10,535 bases of DNA from Candidatus Gerdarchaeota archaeon (GTDB taxonomy: Archaea; Asgardarchaeota; Heimdallarchaeia; JABLTI01): positions 1 to 10,535 of the forward strand of contig JAEORM010000027.1 in the NCBI GenBank assembly GCA_016840905.1. The letters are read 5' to 3'. The stretch's first letter is position 1. Each line of letters begins with the position of its first letter. The notes beneath the pieces are model-generated. The model made no database searches. It saw only the letters and a program-made list of their open reading frames with translations, and was not told where the DNA came from. The translations under genes and the position numbers were made by a program. Shown here piece after piece: positions 1 to 6,428 of the stretch.

Positions 1-675
1 AGATTGTAAATTTACTAAATCTTGTTTAAGGTCATTTTTTTCTTTTTCAAATTCTTCTTTTAATAGAAGTTTATTTTTTGTTAATTCATTCAAAGATTCA
101 TCTATTGAAAGTACCATTTGTCGAGCGGTAAATTGAGCAATTTTCTCAGCATTTTCTTGATCTTGAACATGTTTAGTTAGCAGATCAACTAAATTATTAG
201 GGTCTGTCATAATATTATATGATATTTCATATGCTTTATTTTCATTAACGCGGAAAAATTTTACTTTGTAATCCTTTTGATTTCGTGTTTTAGCAAATTG
301 GTTTCCATCATTTACCATTGCTATCGATTCAGGCAATAAGGCTTGATAGATCTTTTGAGTTGCAATATCTGTCCCAGACATGAAACAGCTAAGTCCTGGA
401 TGGCTATGGAACCAACCAAGAATTGCTTCATTGCTTCCTTTTTTCTCCAATTCTTCTATTATTTTAAATTGCATCATATTATCAAAAGAAACAAAGGTTG
501 GATTTGATTCAGCAGTTGCAAAAATAGCTTCAGTAATAATTACCTTCCCTTCATCTATAAAACCAATTAAATACCCACCTATCTCTCTTTCAGTGTTTGA
601 TGAGGTCCAATCAATAATCTTAGAATATGCTAATGGCGAAATCTCAACATCTAATTTTGGCATTATTACAACCAT
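1..675 (-). CDS. Rpn11-like JAMM/MPN+ metalloprotease, partial (C-terminus beyond left edge)
   Basis: Reading the minus strand from ATG at 675 gives 225 codons with no stop, running off the window at base 1. Residues 10-145 form an MPN/JAB1 domain. The zinc and catalytic set of JAMM isopeptidases is complete: Glu31 in EIGGYLIG, then H90-S-H92-P-G, Ser100 and Asp103 in the GWFHSHPG...MSGTD stretch, which closely resembles eukaryotic proteasomal Rpn11. Family members cleave ubiquitin-like modifiers from proteins at an isopeptide bond, so this is probably an active deubiquitinase-type enzyme; that is known of the family, not shown here. From about residue 165 the chain becomes charged and helical, with a likely coiled coil at 190-225 that continues past the edge. 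A second in-frame ATG at 663 is an equally possible start, since a TATA-like box lies just upstream and no clear ribosome binding site is seen. No ubiquitin, E1 or E2 gene is nearby in the window. The JAMM call is confident; the substrate is unknown. Confidence 0.9.
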   Translation of the reverse strand, partial: MVVIMPKLDVEISPLAYSKIIDWTSSNTEREIGGYLIGFIDEGKVIITEAIFATAESNPTFVSFDNMMQFKIIEELEKKGSNEAILGWFHSHPGLSCFMSGTDIATQKIYQALLPESIAMVNDGNQFAKTRNQKDYKVKFFRVNENKAYEISYNIMTDPNNLVDLLTKHVQDQENAEKIAQFTARQMVLSIDESLNELTKNKLLLKEEFEKEKNDLKQDLVNLQS

Positions 676-690
676 TCTAAATTGAATTAC

Positions 691-703
691 TATTATAAAA
701 AAA
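691..703 (-). promoter_or_regulatory. TATA-like promoter of the JAMM gene
   Basis: On the minus strand this reads TTTTTTTATAATA, a good archaeal TATA-like element, preceded by a purine-containing CCAAAGG that could serve as BRE. Its centre lies about 22 bases from ATG 675 and 34 from ATG 663, so transcription would begin at or next to the start codon. This suggests a leaderless message and slightly favours the 663 start. Pattern reading only. Confidence 0.4.
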
Positions 704-928
704 CCTTTGGTTAGAAAAACTATCTAATTAAATAATTTTGAAATATTACCAATGAATTCAGTTTATTTTTCATTAGATAAAATAGCTCTAAAATCTTTAT
801 TTTACCACAAAAATTTCTGCTTTAAGTTATTTTAAATATCTTTTGAAGAACTATTTAACGTTAAGAACAAAGATAGAAACTTGCAAATATAATCCTCAAT
901 CTTTTGTAAAAGAAACTCCCCTTCTTTC

Positions 929-967
929 CTGAGCGGGTGTAGACCGACCCTCTTTTTTCCCGCTCAG
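929..967. other. GC-rich inverted repeat, possible structured RNA or terminator
   Basis: CTGAGCGGG (929-937) is matched exactly by CCCGCTCAG (959-967), giving a nine-pair stem around a 21-base loop. It stands out as a GC island inside a very AT-rich spacer. The loop allows a competing plus-strand fold: GGGT (935-938) with ACCC (947-950), followed directly by TCTTTTTT, which looks like a small terminator. Two mutually exclusive hairpins could mean a regulatory RNA or the end of a short non-coding transcript. It lies about 100 bases before the methyltransferase start and about 255 bases from the JAMM start. No known RNA family was recognised. Confidence 0.4.
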
Positions 968-1065
968 CACTATTTCTTCAAATGAATTTAACCATTTTCT
1001 GAGTAGATTTTTAAAAGAATTAAAATTCATTTTAGATGTTGATTAGATAACCATGGGTGCGAATT

Positions 1066-1749
1066 ATGGAAAAAAAGTCTTTACAAGTGGGTTGGGATTG
1101 GTCTAAAGTAGATGATTTCACTTATTGGAAAATTCCTGATGGTCATGTAATGAATTTACCTTATTTTGTAGGCAGACCTCCAGCAAAAATCCTTGATCTT
1201 GGCTGTGGTGTTGGTAGACATACGATTTATTTTGCTTCTCTTGGTTATGATGTTTCTGCTATGGATTTATCAGAAGAAGGAATAAAAAGCACTAAAGAAT
1301 GGCTTAAAAAAGAAGGTTTGAAAGCTCAAGTAGAAATCGGAAAAATGACTGACCTCAAGTATGATGATGATTCTTTTAATCTTGTTCTTGCTTTCAATGT
1401 TATTTACCATGCATTTAAACCTGATATGATTAAAACGATATCAGAGATTTTCCGTGTGTTAAAACCTGGTGGATATTTTTTTGGAACAATATTAACTAAA
1501 GATCCAAAACAACCTTTCGATGATAAAACAGCTGTAATTGATGACCAAACTCTTATCAAACAAGAGGAACCTGAAAAAGGTATTCCACACTTTTTCTCTT
1601 ATATTGAAGATGTACTAGAGTTCTTCAAAAAATTTCAGATAAAAGATTTGTACTATAAGGAATGGTATCAAGAACCAATTACACTCGAGAGAATCACTAA
1701 ACGTAAGGGAAATGGTCATTATATCCTATTAGCTCAAAAACCAAAGTAA
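1066..1749 (+). CDS. class I SAM-dependent methyltransferase
   Basis: A compact protein of 227 residues with the Rossmann-fold methyltransferase pattern. SAM-binding motif I is ILDLGCGVGR at residues 42-51, followed by the acidic end of strand 2 (MDLSEEG, about 66-72), the motif IV region (LAFNVIYHA) and the VLKPGGYFFG motif of late strand/helix elements. It resembles small-molecule or generic methyltransferases of the Methyltransf_11/25 and TehB-like type, and no signature fixes the substrate. A final segment of about 60 residues is rich in aromatic and charged residues and may cover the active site. I chose ATG 1066 because GGGTG at 1055-1059 sits six bases upstream as a ribosome binding site; an in-frame GTG at 1057 would add three residues. 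It faces the DUF362 gene tail-to-tail across a hairpin and appears to be transcribed alone. Confidence 0.85.
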   Translation: MEKKSLQVGWDWSKVDDFTYWKIPDGHVMNLPYFVGRPPAKILDLGCGVGRHTIYFASLGYDVSAMDLSEEGIKSTKEWLKKEGLKAQVEIGKMTDLKYDDDSFNLVLAFNVIYHAFKPDMIKTISEIFRVLKPGGYFFGTILTKDPKQPFDDKTAVIDDQTLIKQEEPEKGIPHFFSYIEDVLEFFKKFQIKDLYYKEWYQEPITLERITKRKGNGHYILLAQKPK

Positions 1750-1758
1750 AAAGTAATT

Positions 1759-1779
1759 GCTCTATTATAATAATAGAGC
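1759..1779. terminator. hairpin between convergent genes
   Basis: GCTCTATTA (1759-1767) and TAATAGAGC (1771-1779) form a perfect nine-pair stem with a three-base loop. It sits 9 bases past the methyltransferase stop and contains the stop codon of the minus-strand DUF362 gene. On the minus strand it is followed within a few bases by a run of five T (1753-1749 region), so it is best placed to end that transcript; it may act in both directions. Confidence 0.6.
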
Positions 1780-2967
1780 TAATGCTGTTATTAGTCCTGC
1801 TAGTCCAATAACTACTGTTAATCCTATTGCTATTACCTTTCTAAGATTTTTGAATTTGGTATCATAACAAGCTTCTGGACAAATTTCCACACAAGTAAAA
1901 CAGGATATACAACCTTTATAATTAATCACAGGTTTTGGTTTCCCTGATTTTGTTTTCTCCATTTTAATGACTTGTTCTGGACACCCTCGAACACAATTCA
2001 AACATTCTGTACATACTCCAATATATTTTGGTACTTTAAGTGTTATTGATGTGAATTTTTGGAATGGTATTTTAGCTAATTTAGCTGTTCCAGGGAGTTT
2101 GAATTTTCTTTTATGAGTTTCAATCTTTTCTCCTAAAATTTCTATTTGTGATAAATCCATTGTCCCTAAATTCTGTTCAGCAGCATATTTTATCGTAGGT
2201 ACCTTGCTTGGTTTATGTCCCATAAGTGTAAAAGCTACAGCATCAAGAGCTACAGCATCATCACTTGCTAAAATTAGATTCATTGGTACAGCCTTGCCAC
2301 TTGCACCAGGTCCCATACCTTCAAGAGCAATTATTGCATCCATTACATTTAGTTTCACTTTTGGTTTTTCAAAAGCATACAAATCCACTAAACATTGAGA
2401 AAAACCTTGAATAGAAGCTCCTAATGAGTGGATTCTTGTTTTATCAGCACCACAGATAGTACCAAAGAGATTTTTAATACTTCCAGTGTAAAGAGTCATG
2501 GCGTGAGTTTTCATTTTTGGTACATTAATTATTGCTTGTGATTCAACTATATCCTTTGAAATATTTACCGTCGTTAGTTTTTTCCCTTGAACATCAATAG
2601 CAATAGGTCCATTAAGTTCTAAACTACGAACATCTACGTTCTCGTATTTTTCACCTAACTCTAAATAACCACTGTTTTTCAAAGCTTCTCTTGTACCACC
2701 ACTACTACCAGAACCACAAGTGTCTCCGATTACAATCGTTTTTTCAAGTTCAAGTAGCATTTTAACTAATGCTTCTAAAACTCTAGGATCTGTTCTTATC
2801 TTATCTCGATCTTCTTTTTTCTCTGGAGCAGCTAATAAGTTAGGCTTCAATATAACCTCAGAAAAATTAGCAACAAATGATTGTAAACCGCCTAGAAGTT
2901 TAATTGCTTCTCTGACGGCTTTCTCAACATCATTATTCTCAATTTTTACAATTGATACTTTACTCAT
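1765..2967 (-). CDS. DUF362 protein with 2x[4Fe-4S] ferredoxin domain and C-terminal membrane anchor
   Basis: A protein of 400 residues in three parts. Residues 1-285 form a DUF362 domain, with typical KPNLL (41-45), a glycine/serine-rich GDTCGSGSSGG segment (81-91) and INVPKMKTH...KNLFG (148-169). Residues 315-365 carry two full ferredoxin motifs, C319-C322-C325-C329-P and C353-C356-C359-C363-P, enough for two [4Fe-4S] clusters. The last 23 residues (378-400) are a hydrophobic helix ending at the C-terminus, preceded by basic residues, so the protein is probably tail-anchored with its clusters facing the cytoplasm. DUF362-ferredoxin proteins are common in archaea and anaerobes but their reaction is not settled; electron transfer is the plain inference. 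The start ATG at 2967 has AAGGAT just upstream. It lies 55 bases downstream of the GTPase gene on the same strand, probably in one transcript. Confidence 0.85.
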   Translation of the reverse strand: MSKVSIVKIENNDVEKAVREAIKLLGGLQSFVANFSEVILKPNLLAAPEKKEDRDKIRTDPRVLEALVKMLLELEKTIVIGDTCGSGSSGGTREALKNSGYLELGEKYENVDVRSLELNGPIAIDVQGKKLTTVNISKDIVESQAIINVPKMKTHAMTLYTGSIKNLFGTICGADKTRIHSLGASIQGFSQCLVDLYAFEKPKVKLNVMDAIIALEGMGPGASGKAVPMNLILASDDAVALDAVAFTLMGHKPSKVPTIKYAAEQNLGTMDLSQIEILGEKIETHKRKFKLPGTAKLAKIPFQKFTSITLKVPKYIGVCTECLNCVRGCPEQVIKMEKTKSGKPKPVINYKGCISCFTCVEICPEACYDTKFKNLRKVIAIGLTVVIGLAGLITALALLL

Positions 2968-3022
2968 TACAATCCTTCTTTTATTGATTGCATTTATTAC
3001 TTATAGTTTCTGCTTAATTTCG

Positions 3023-4324
3023 TTAGACATATAATTTACATCTATAACAATACCATCGATTATATTGTTTTATGAATGATAACTTACTGCCACATTTTGG
3101 ACATCTTGTTTGAGCTTTGGTATCTTTTTCAAGTTCTTTAGTGACTACTTCTTCAGCTTCAATAGTTTCATCAATAATATCACTCTCTTGTGTTTCCTTT
3201 TCTGTTTCAGATAGAATTTCAGTTATGCTTGCTTCATCTTCATTATCATCTAAAATTTCCATTGTATTAAGAGACGATCTATCTAAAACTTCATAGCTAG
3301 TGTCTTCATCAGATTCATCTTGTATTGTGGGTTCTATTTCAGTTATAGTAGGTACAGGTATTGTTGATTTTGCATCCACTTTTGGGAACTGAGCTGTAGT
3401 TTTTCCTTCTGAGGAGTTATCAACAGCTATAGAATATTTATCCAATTGTTGCTCAAGTCCAACAATTTTCTTTCTAATTTCATTTATATCAGCAACAGTT
3501 GCATTACTAGAAGATTTCTTTGTTTCTATTAACAATAATCGCTCTTCCAGAGCTAAAGTTATTTGAGAAAGCTGATTGATTTTTTCCATAATTGTCGAAA
3601 TTATTTGTTGAACTTCATCGCTATCTAAACCGTTTAAATTCACTTTCTCTTTAATTTCTTCATCAGACTCGTTCGTTTGAATTCGGGCACCAGGTACAGA
3701 GATTAATGGTTGTATTTCTTGATGATGACGTAATAATATTTCATCATCTATTTCTGAACCTTGCCCTTCACGAGGGAAACCTTCTTTTTCCAGAAACATT
3801 TTACCCATCATTTCAAAGGCTTCGTTAATATTTTCACCAGTTTTTGCAGAAGTTGTCAAATACGCTACACTAATATCTTTTAATTCATTGATCTTTTTGA
3901 CCATTTTATCAATATCAGCTTGTTTAACCTTAATTTGATCTTTTAGGTCTACTTTATTCCCAAGAATAATAAAGATTTTAACAAAGCCACCTGAGTGTTC
4001 AATAGCTTCTTCTACCCAAGTTTCCAAACTATCCAGCGTTTCCGGCTGAGTAAGATCAAATACCAGAAATCCACATTTACATCCGCTGTAAAATGAAGAT
4101 CTCACATGCCGATACATTTTTTGCCCTGCAAGATCCCAAATTTGGAAATGAACTTTATTGTCTTTAACAACAATTGCTTTTGATGCAAAATCTGCACCAA
4201 TTGTTTTAATGTACTCGCTTTTGAATCCTACACCCATGAATTTTGATCGAATGCTAGTTTTTCCTACAGATCCTTCGCCCATTAGAACTACCTTGAACAC
4301 AAATTCACGCTTAATATCAGTCAA
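3023..4324 (-). CDS. Rab/Ras-like small GTPase with coiled coil and C-terminal zinc ribbon
   Basis: 433 residues. Residues 8-180 are a Ras-superfamily G domain of Rab type with all motifs: GEGSVGKTS (16-24), switch I Thr41 in KTIGADF, WDLAGQ (63-68, catalytic Gln68 present), NKVD (123-126) and TSAK (158-161). It should bind and hydrolyse GTP. Residues 225-300 look like a coiled coil, 300-405 are an acidic, probably disordered linker, and 408-429 form a zinc ribbon with Cys408, Cys411, Cys426 and Cys429. There is no C-terminal prenylation cysteine box; the chain ends CKLYV, so membrane attachment, if any, must be through a partner. The start is TTG at 4324, with AGGAGA at 4341-4336 eleven bases upstream. 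Rab-like GTPases are expanded in Asgard archaea; this fusion is long for the family, whose members are usually near 200 residues. Its partners and cellular role are unknown. Confidence 0.9.
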   Translation of the reverse strand: MTDIKREFVFKVVLMGEGSVGKTSIRSKFMGVGFKSEYIKTIGADFASKAIVVKDNKVHFQIWDLAGQKMYRHVRSSFYSGCKCGFLVFDLTQPETLDSLETWVEEAIEHSGGFVKIFIILGNKVDLKDQIKVKQADIDKMVKKINELKDISVAYLTTSAKTGENINEAFEMMGKMFLEKEGFPREGQGSEIDDEILLRHHQEIQPLISVPGARIQTNESDEEIKEKVNLNGLDSDEVQQIISTIMEKINQLSQITLALEERLLLIETKKSSSNATVADINEIRKKIVGLEQQLDKYSIAVDNSSEGKTTAQFPKVDAKSTIPVPTITEIEPTIQDESDEDTSYEVLDRSSLNTMEILDDNEDEASITEILSETEKETQESDIIDETIEAEEVVTKELEKDTKAQTRCPKCGSKLSFIKQYNRWYCYRCKLYV

Positions 4325-4422
4325 ACTATTTTCTGTCTCCTATGGGATTATCTTAAATTATTATATTTTTACACATAGAAATACTTGCTAGAATAAAGTT
4401 TTTACTATTGTGCACAAATTAC

Positions 4423-4432
4423 TTTAAAAAAT
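4423..4432 (+). promoter_or_regulatory. TATA-like promoter of the coiled-coil gene
   Basis: TTTAAAAAAT is a TATA-like element about 100 bases before ATG 4529. Transcription would begin near 4455, downstream of an in-frame GTG at 4442, which argues against that longer start. The opposite strand has AAAAATATAA at 4370-4361 as a candidate box for the GTPase. Read by eye only. Confidence 0.3.
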
Positions 4433-4528
4433 AATCTGTAAGTGATTTTTTTTGTAAAATTAAATTTCTATCTCCTTAGAAGAATTCTTAAACATCATCC
4501 TTTCTTATTATTATTATTAACACAAACA

Positions 4529-5365
4529 ATGTATTTGAGGCTTTCAGACTTGGTTCGTCGTCATGCGAAAAAAATGGCTAATTTATGGACAGAATATCCA
4601 AACTATACACCAATAAATAATATCAATGAATTACCTTTGTACGATGAAACAAGGATTAGTCAAGAACATCGTGTATTAAATGAAATTATTAGAAAAAATT
4701 GGTTTCTACTACATCCTCTTTCACGTGATTATATTTTATCCTCAGCAAGAGAGTGGCGTCAACTTCTAGATGAAATTGCTATACTCCAATCAACTTTGGA
4801 AATTAAACAAAACAACCTTGATAATTATCAAGAGGATTATGATACTAAAACTCAAAGATTGTTATTAGAGAAGGATGCTGAAATTGAACGTCAGAAAGAA
4901 GAGATAACAGAAAATTATCAACAAATAATTGAAGAAAAAGATCAAGAAATTGCTCAATATAAGATGTTAGCAGATTCTGTAAGAACAGGTTTTAGTGAAG
5001 CTCCTAAAGATAGTGAATCAATTAAAAAATTGCTAGATGAAAAGGATCAAAAGGTATTGGAATTAGGACGATTAGTAAATGAATTGCGTGATAAATGTAA
5101 ATCTCAAGAGATCGAAGCAATGAATGTACAAACTGGTATTAGCAAGAATTTTCAAACCCAAATTAGTGGTATCACCAATGAATTATACGAACGCCAAGAA
5201 CAAGTTGATAAATTAAGAGATGTTTTAGCTAAAGCAAAAGAACAATTACTTTCTCTAAAAGAAAGTAATGAAGAACTAAAGAAGAAAAACAAAGAATTAG
5301 AAATTAGTTTAACTGAGAAAGATGAAAAACTGAAGAAACTTTTCAAATCAATTGAAAGTTTGTAA
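4529..5365 (+). CDS. coiled-coil protein of unknown function
   Basis: I do not recognise a family. From ATG 4529 the protein has 278 residues. The first 75 residues form a small, probably helical head with conserved-looking aromatic and proline positions (LWTEYP, FLLHPLSRDYIL). The rest is highly charged and Glu/Lys/Gln-rich with heptad character: roughly 75-147, 165-195 and 213-278, separated by short breaks containing Gly and Pro. It therefore looks like a rod-shaped scaffold or tether. The frame is open upstream to GTG 4442, which would add 29 residues ending in a Leu5 run; I reject that because the added stretch lies almost on the promoter and includes a (TTA)5 repeat. No ribosome binding site is seen for either start. 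It diverges from the Rab-like GTPase gene, so it could be an effector or partner of it; this is inference from position. Confidence 0.75.
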   Translation: MYLRLSDLVRRHAKKMANLWTEYPNYTPINNINELPLYDETRISQEHRVLNEIIRKNWFLLHPLSRDYILSSAREWRQLLDEIAILQSTLEIKQNNLDNYQEDYDTKTQRLLLEKDAEIERQKEEITENYQQIIEEKDQEIAQYKMLADSVRTGFSEAPKDSESIKKLLDEKDQKVLELGRLVNELRDKCKSQEIEAMNVQTGISKNFQTQISGITNELYERQEQVDKLRDVLAKAKEQLLSLKESNEELKKKNKELEISLTEKDEKLKKLFKSIESL

Positions 5366-5369
5366 TAAT

Positions 5370-5389
5370 CTATTTTTAATCTTAAATAG
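5370..5389. terminator. weak AT-rich hairpin between convergent genes
   Basis: CTATTT (5370-5375) pairs with AAATAG (5384-5389) around an eight-base loop, in the 16-base gap between the coiled-coil gene and the radical SAM gene and overlapping the latter's stop. The stem is short and AT-only, so termination here may rest mainly on T-rich sequence. Confidence 0.3.
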
Positions 5390-6311
5390 CACAACAGTAA
5401 TGATGCTCTTTAATTTCTAGTTGTAATTCATTTTTTGCATATTCTAAGGTGCTTTTTTTGGGAACAGCTATTCTATTAATTCCTGCTTTTAAAGCATTTA
5501 ATTCATACTCCCCTTTTCTTACACGCATACAACCCAAAGATTGTTCTGTTTTTGGTTGATTCAATCTTGTATAAAGAAGAATTCTCGTGAGAAAATCAGG
5601 ATCAATGATTTTAGCATTTTCCATGGGGGTGTTTTTAGTAGGTATCAATCCAAGAAACACAACCAAATCTGTTTTCTCTTGTAAAACAAAATCTAGAGCT
5701 TCTAAATTACCTTTTGTTTCACCAAAATATAATCCCAAACAAATATGGGGGATAATTCTTAATCCTGCATTTTTAAGATATACATAAGATTTTTTGTAAT
5801 CCTCACTTGTAAATCCTGCATTTATCACTTCATTAATTACCTGTTCATCCACAATTAAATCATAAGATATGGCATCGATTCCAATTTCAGCCAAAATTTG
5901 CGCTTGATTTTTTGTAACCAATCCCGGATGCATATTTATAATTAAATTAGTTTTTTCTTTTATTTCCTTTAAAATATCTATATATGGTTCAAAAGGTAAC
6001 TGAGATTGATTGTTATATCCTCCACTAATTAACAAACCAATTCCTTTCTTTGAAGCATGAGAAAAAGCGAAATCACGTAATTTTTCTGGAGTGGGTAATG
6101 AAAGCATATTCCTTAAGTAATGTTTATCACAATAAAGGCAATTCTGTGAGCATTTATCACCAGTTATACTAATAGTTGGAAAATCAGTTCCAGGATAATA
6201 AACTTGAATTTTTTTACCAAAATTTCGCCAGCTTTCACTTCTGGCTTTGATATAAAACTCTTCAAGTTGGTCATTGGATCTTTCAAATAATTCGCTAAAT
6301 TTAGTTCTCAT
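5382..6311 (-). CDS. radical SAM protein, biotin-synthase-like (LipS1-like)
   Basis: 309 residues with a radical SAM core. The CX3CX2C motif that binds the SAM-cleaving [4Fe-4S] cluster is Cys54, Cys58, Cys61 (CSQNCLYC), and LLISGG (93-98) matches the glycine-rich motif that contacts SAM. Extra cysteines, Cys261 in LGCMR and the paired Cys306-Cys307 near the C-terminus, could ligate an auxiliary cluster. The overall pattern recalls the archaeal biotin-synthase homologues of COG1856, which include LipS1, half of the two-protein lipoyl synthase LipS1/LipS2 that inserts sulfur into octanoyl groups. I place it there with moderate certainty from memory of the family. No LipS2, lipoate ligase or glycine-cleavage H protein is in the window, so a lipoylation role is not supported by neighbours. 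It is transcribed alone, divergent from the membrane protein at 6429, with no strong ribosome binding site (GGA five bases before ATG). Confidence 0.8.
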   Translation of the reverse strand: MRTKFSELFERSNDQLEEFYIKARSESWRNFGKKIQVYYPGTDFPTISITGDKCSQNCLYCDKHYLRNMLSLPTPEKLRDFAFSHASKKGIGLLISGGYNNQSQLPFEPYIDILKEIKEKTNLIINMHPGLVTKNQAQILAEIGIDAISYDLIVDEQVINEVINAGFTSEDYKKSYVYLKNAGLRIIPHICLGLYFGETKGNLEALDFVLQEKTDLVVFLGLIPTKNTPMENAKIIDPDFLTRILLYTRLNQPKTEQSLGCMRVRKGEYELNALKAGINRIAVPKKSTLEYAKNELQLEIKEHHYCCAI

Positions 6312-6375
6312 TTTCCATACTTCTCGATGAGTTTTTTTATTGCCTATTTGCTAATGTTTTTAATAGATTTTGTCG

Positions 6376-6416
6376 CATATATTTGTAGATATTAATTTAA
6401 TCATTTATTATAGGAG
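6376..6416 (+). promoter_or_regulatory. TATA-like box and ribosome binding site of the membrane protein gene
   Basis: CATATATTT at 6376-6384 is a plausible TATA element placing the transcript start near 6407. AGGAG at 6412-6416 is a Shine-Dalgarno match, though twelve bases from ATG 6429, slightly longer than usual. Both lie in the 117-base spacer shared with the divergent radical SAM gene. Confidence 0.35.
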
Positions 6417-6428
6417 CTAAAATATATC

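Larger units (their letters stand above)
676..1065. other. 390-bp intergenic region between divergent genes
   Basis: No convincing reading frame is present on either strand. The stretch is very AT-rich apart from one GC-rich island at 929-967, described separately. It should hold the promoters of the minus-strand JAMM gene (TATA-like box at 691-703) and of the plus-strand methyltransferase (TATA-like TTTTTAAAAG near 1007-1016). A 10-base palindrome TTAACGTTAA lies at 855-864. A 9-base inverted pair, TTTGAAGAA at 842-850 and TTCTTCAAA at 974-982, flanks the middle section; in such AT-rich DNA it may be chance. No tRNA cloverleaf was recognised. Confidence 0.6.

Noticed and set aside
380..685. 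Plus-strand open frame of 101 codons
   Set aside because: It lies opposite the JAMM domain, whose catalytic motifs are intact on the minus strand; its translation shows no domain.
855..864. TTAACGTTAA palindrome as an operator
   Set aside because: Ten-base AT-rich palindrome, too far from either start (about 190-200 bases) and without a second copy in the window.
930..966. tRNA or tRNA fragment at the GC-rich island
   Set aside because: No acceptor, D, anticodon and T arms can be arranged around the repeat and no TTCRANNC-like T loop is present.
2204..3034. Plus-strand open frames at 2204-2398 and 2720-3034
   Set aside because: Antisense shadows of the DUF362 gene, Ser/Thr/Ile-rich with no recognisable motif.
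4158..4391. Plus-strand open frame over the GTPase start
   Set aside because: Antisense to the P-loop coding region; no ribosome binding site and no domain.
4505..4519. (TTA)5 microsatellite-like tract
   Set aside because: Short repeat in an AT-rich leader; expected by chance and not linked to any function.
4442..4528. GTG 4442 as start of the coiled-coil protein, giving a hydrophobic N-terminus
   Set aside because: It lies 10 bases after a TATA-like box and includes a (TTA)5 tract that reads as a Leu run; the basic-hydrophobic mix is a poor signal peptide. ATG 4529 is preferred, though without a ribosome binding site.
5152..5394. Minus-strand open frame opposite the coiled-coil tail
   Set aside because: Ser/Phe-rich antisense of a Lys/Glu-rich coiled coil, a standard artefact.
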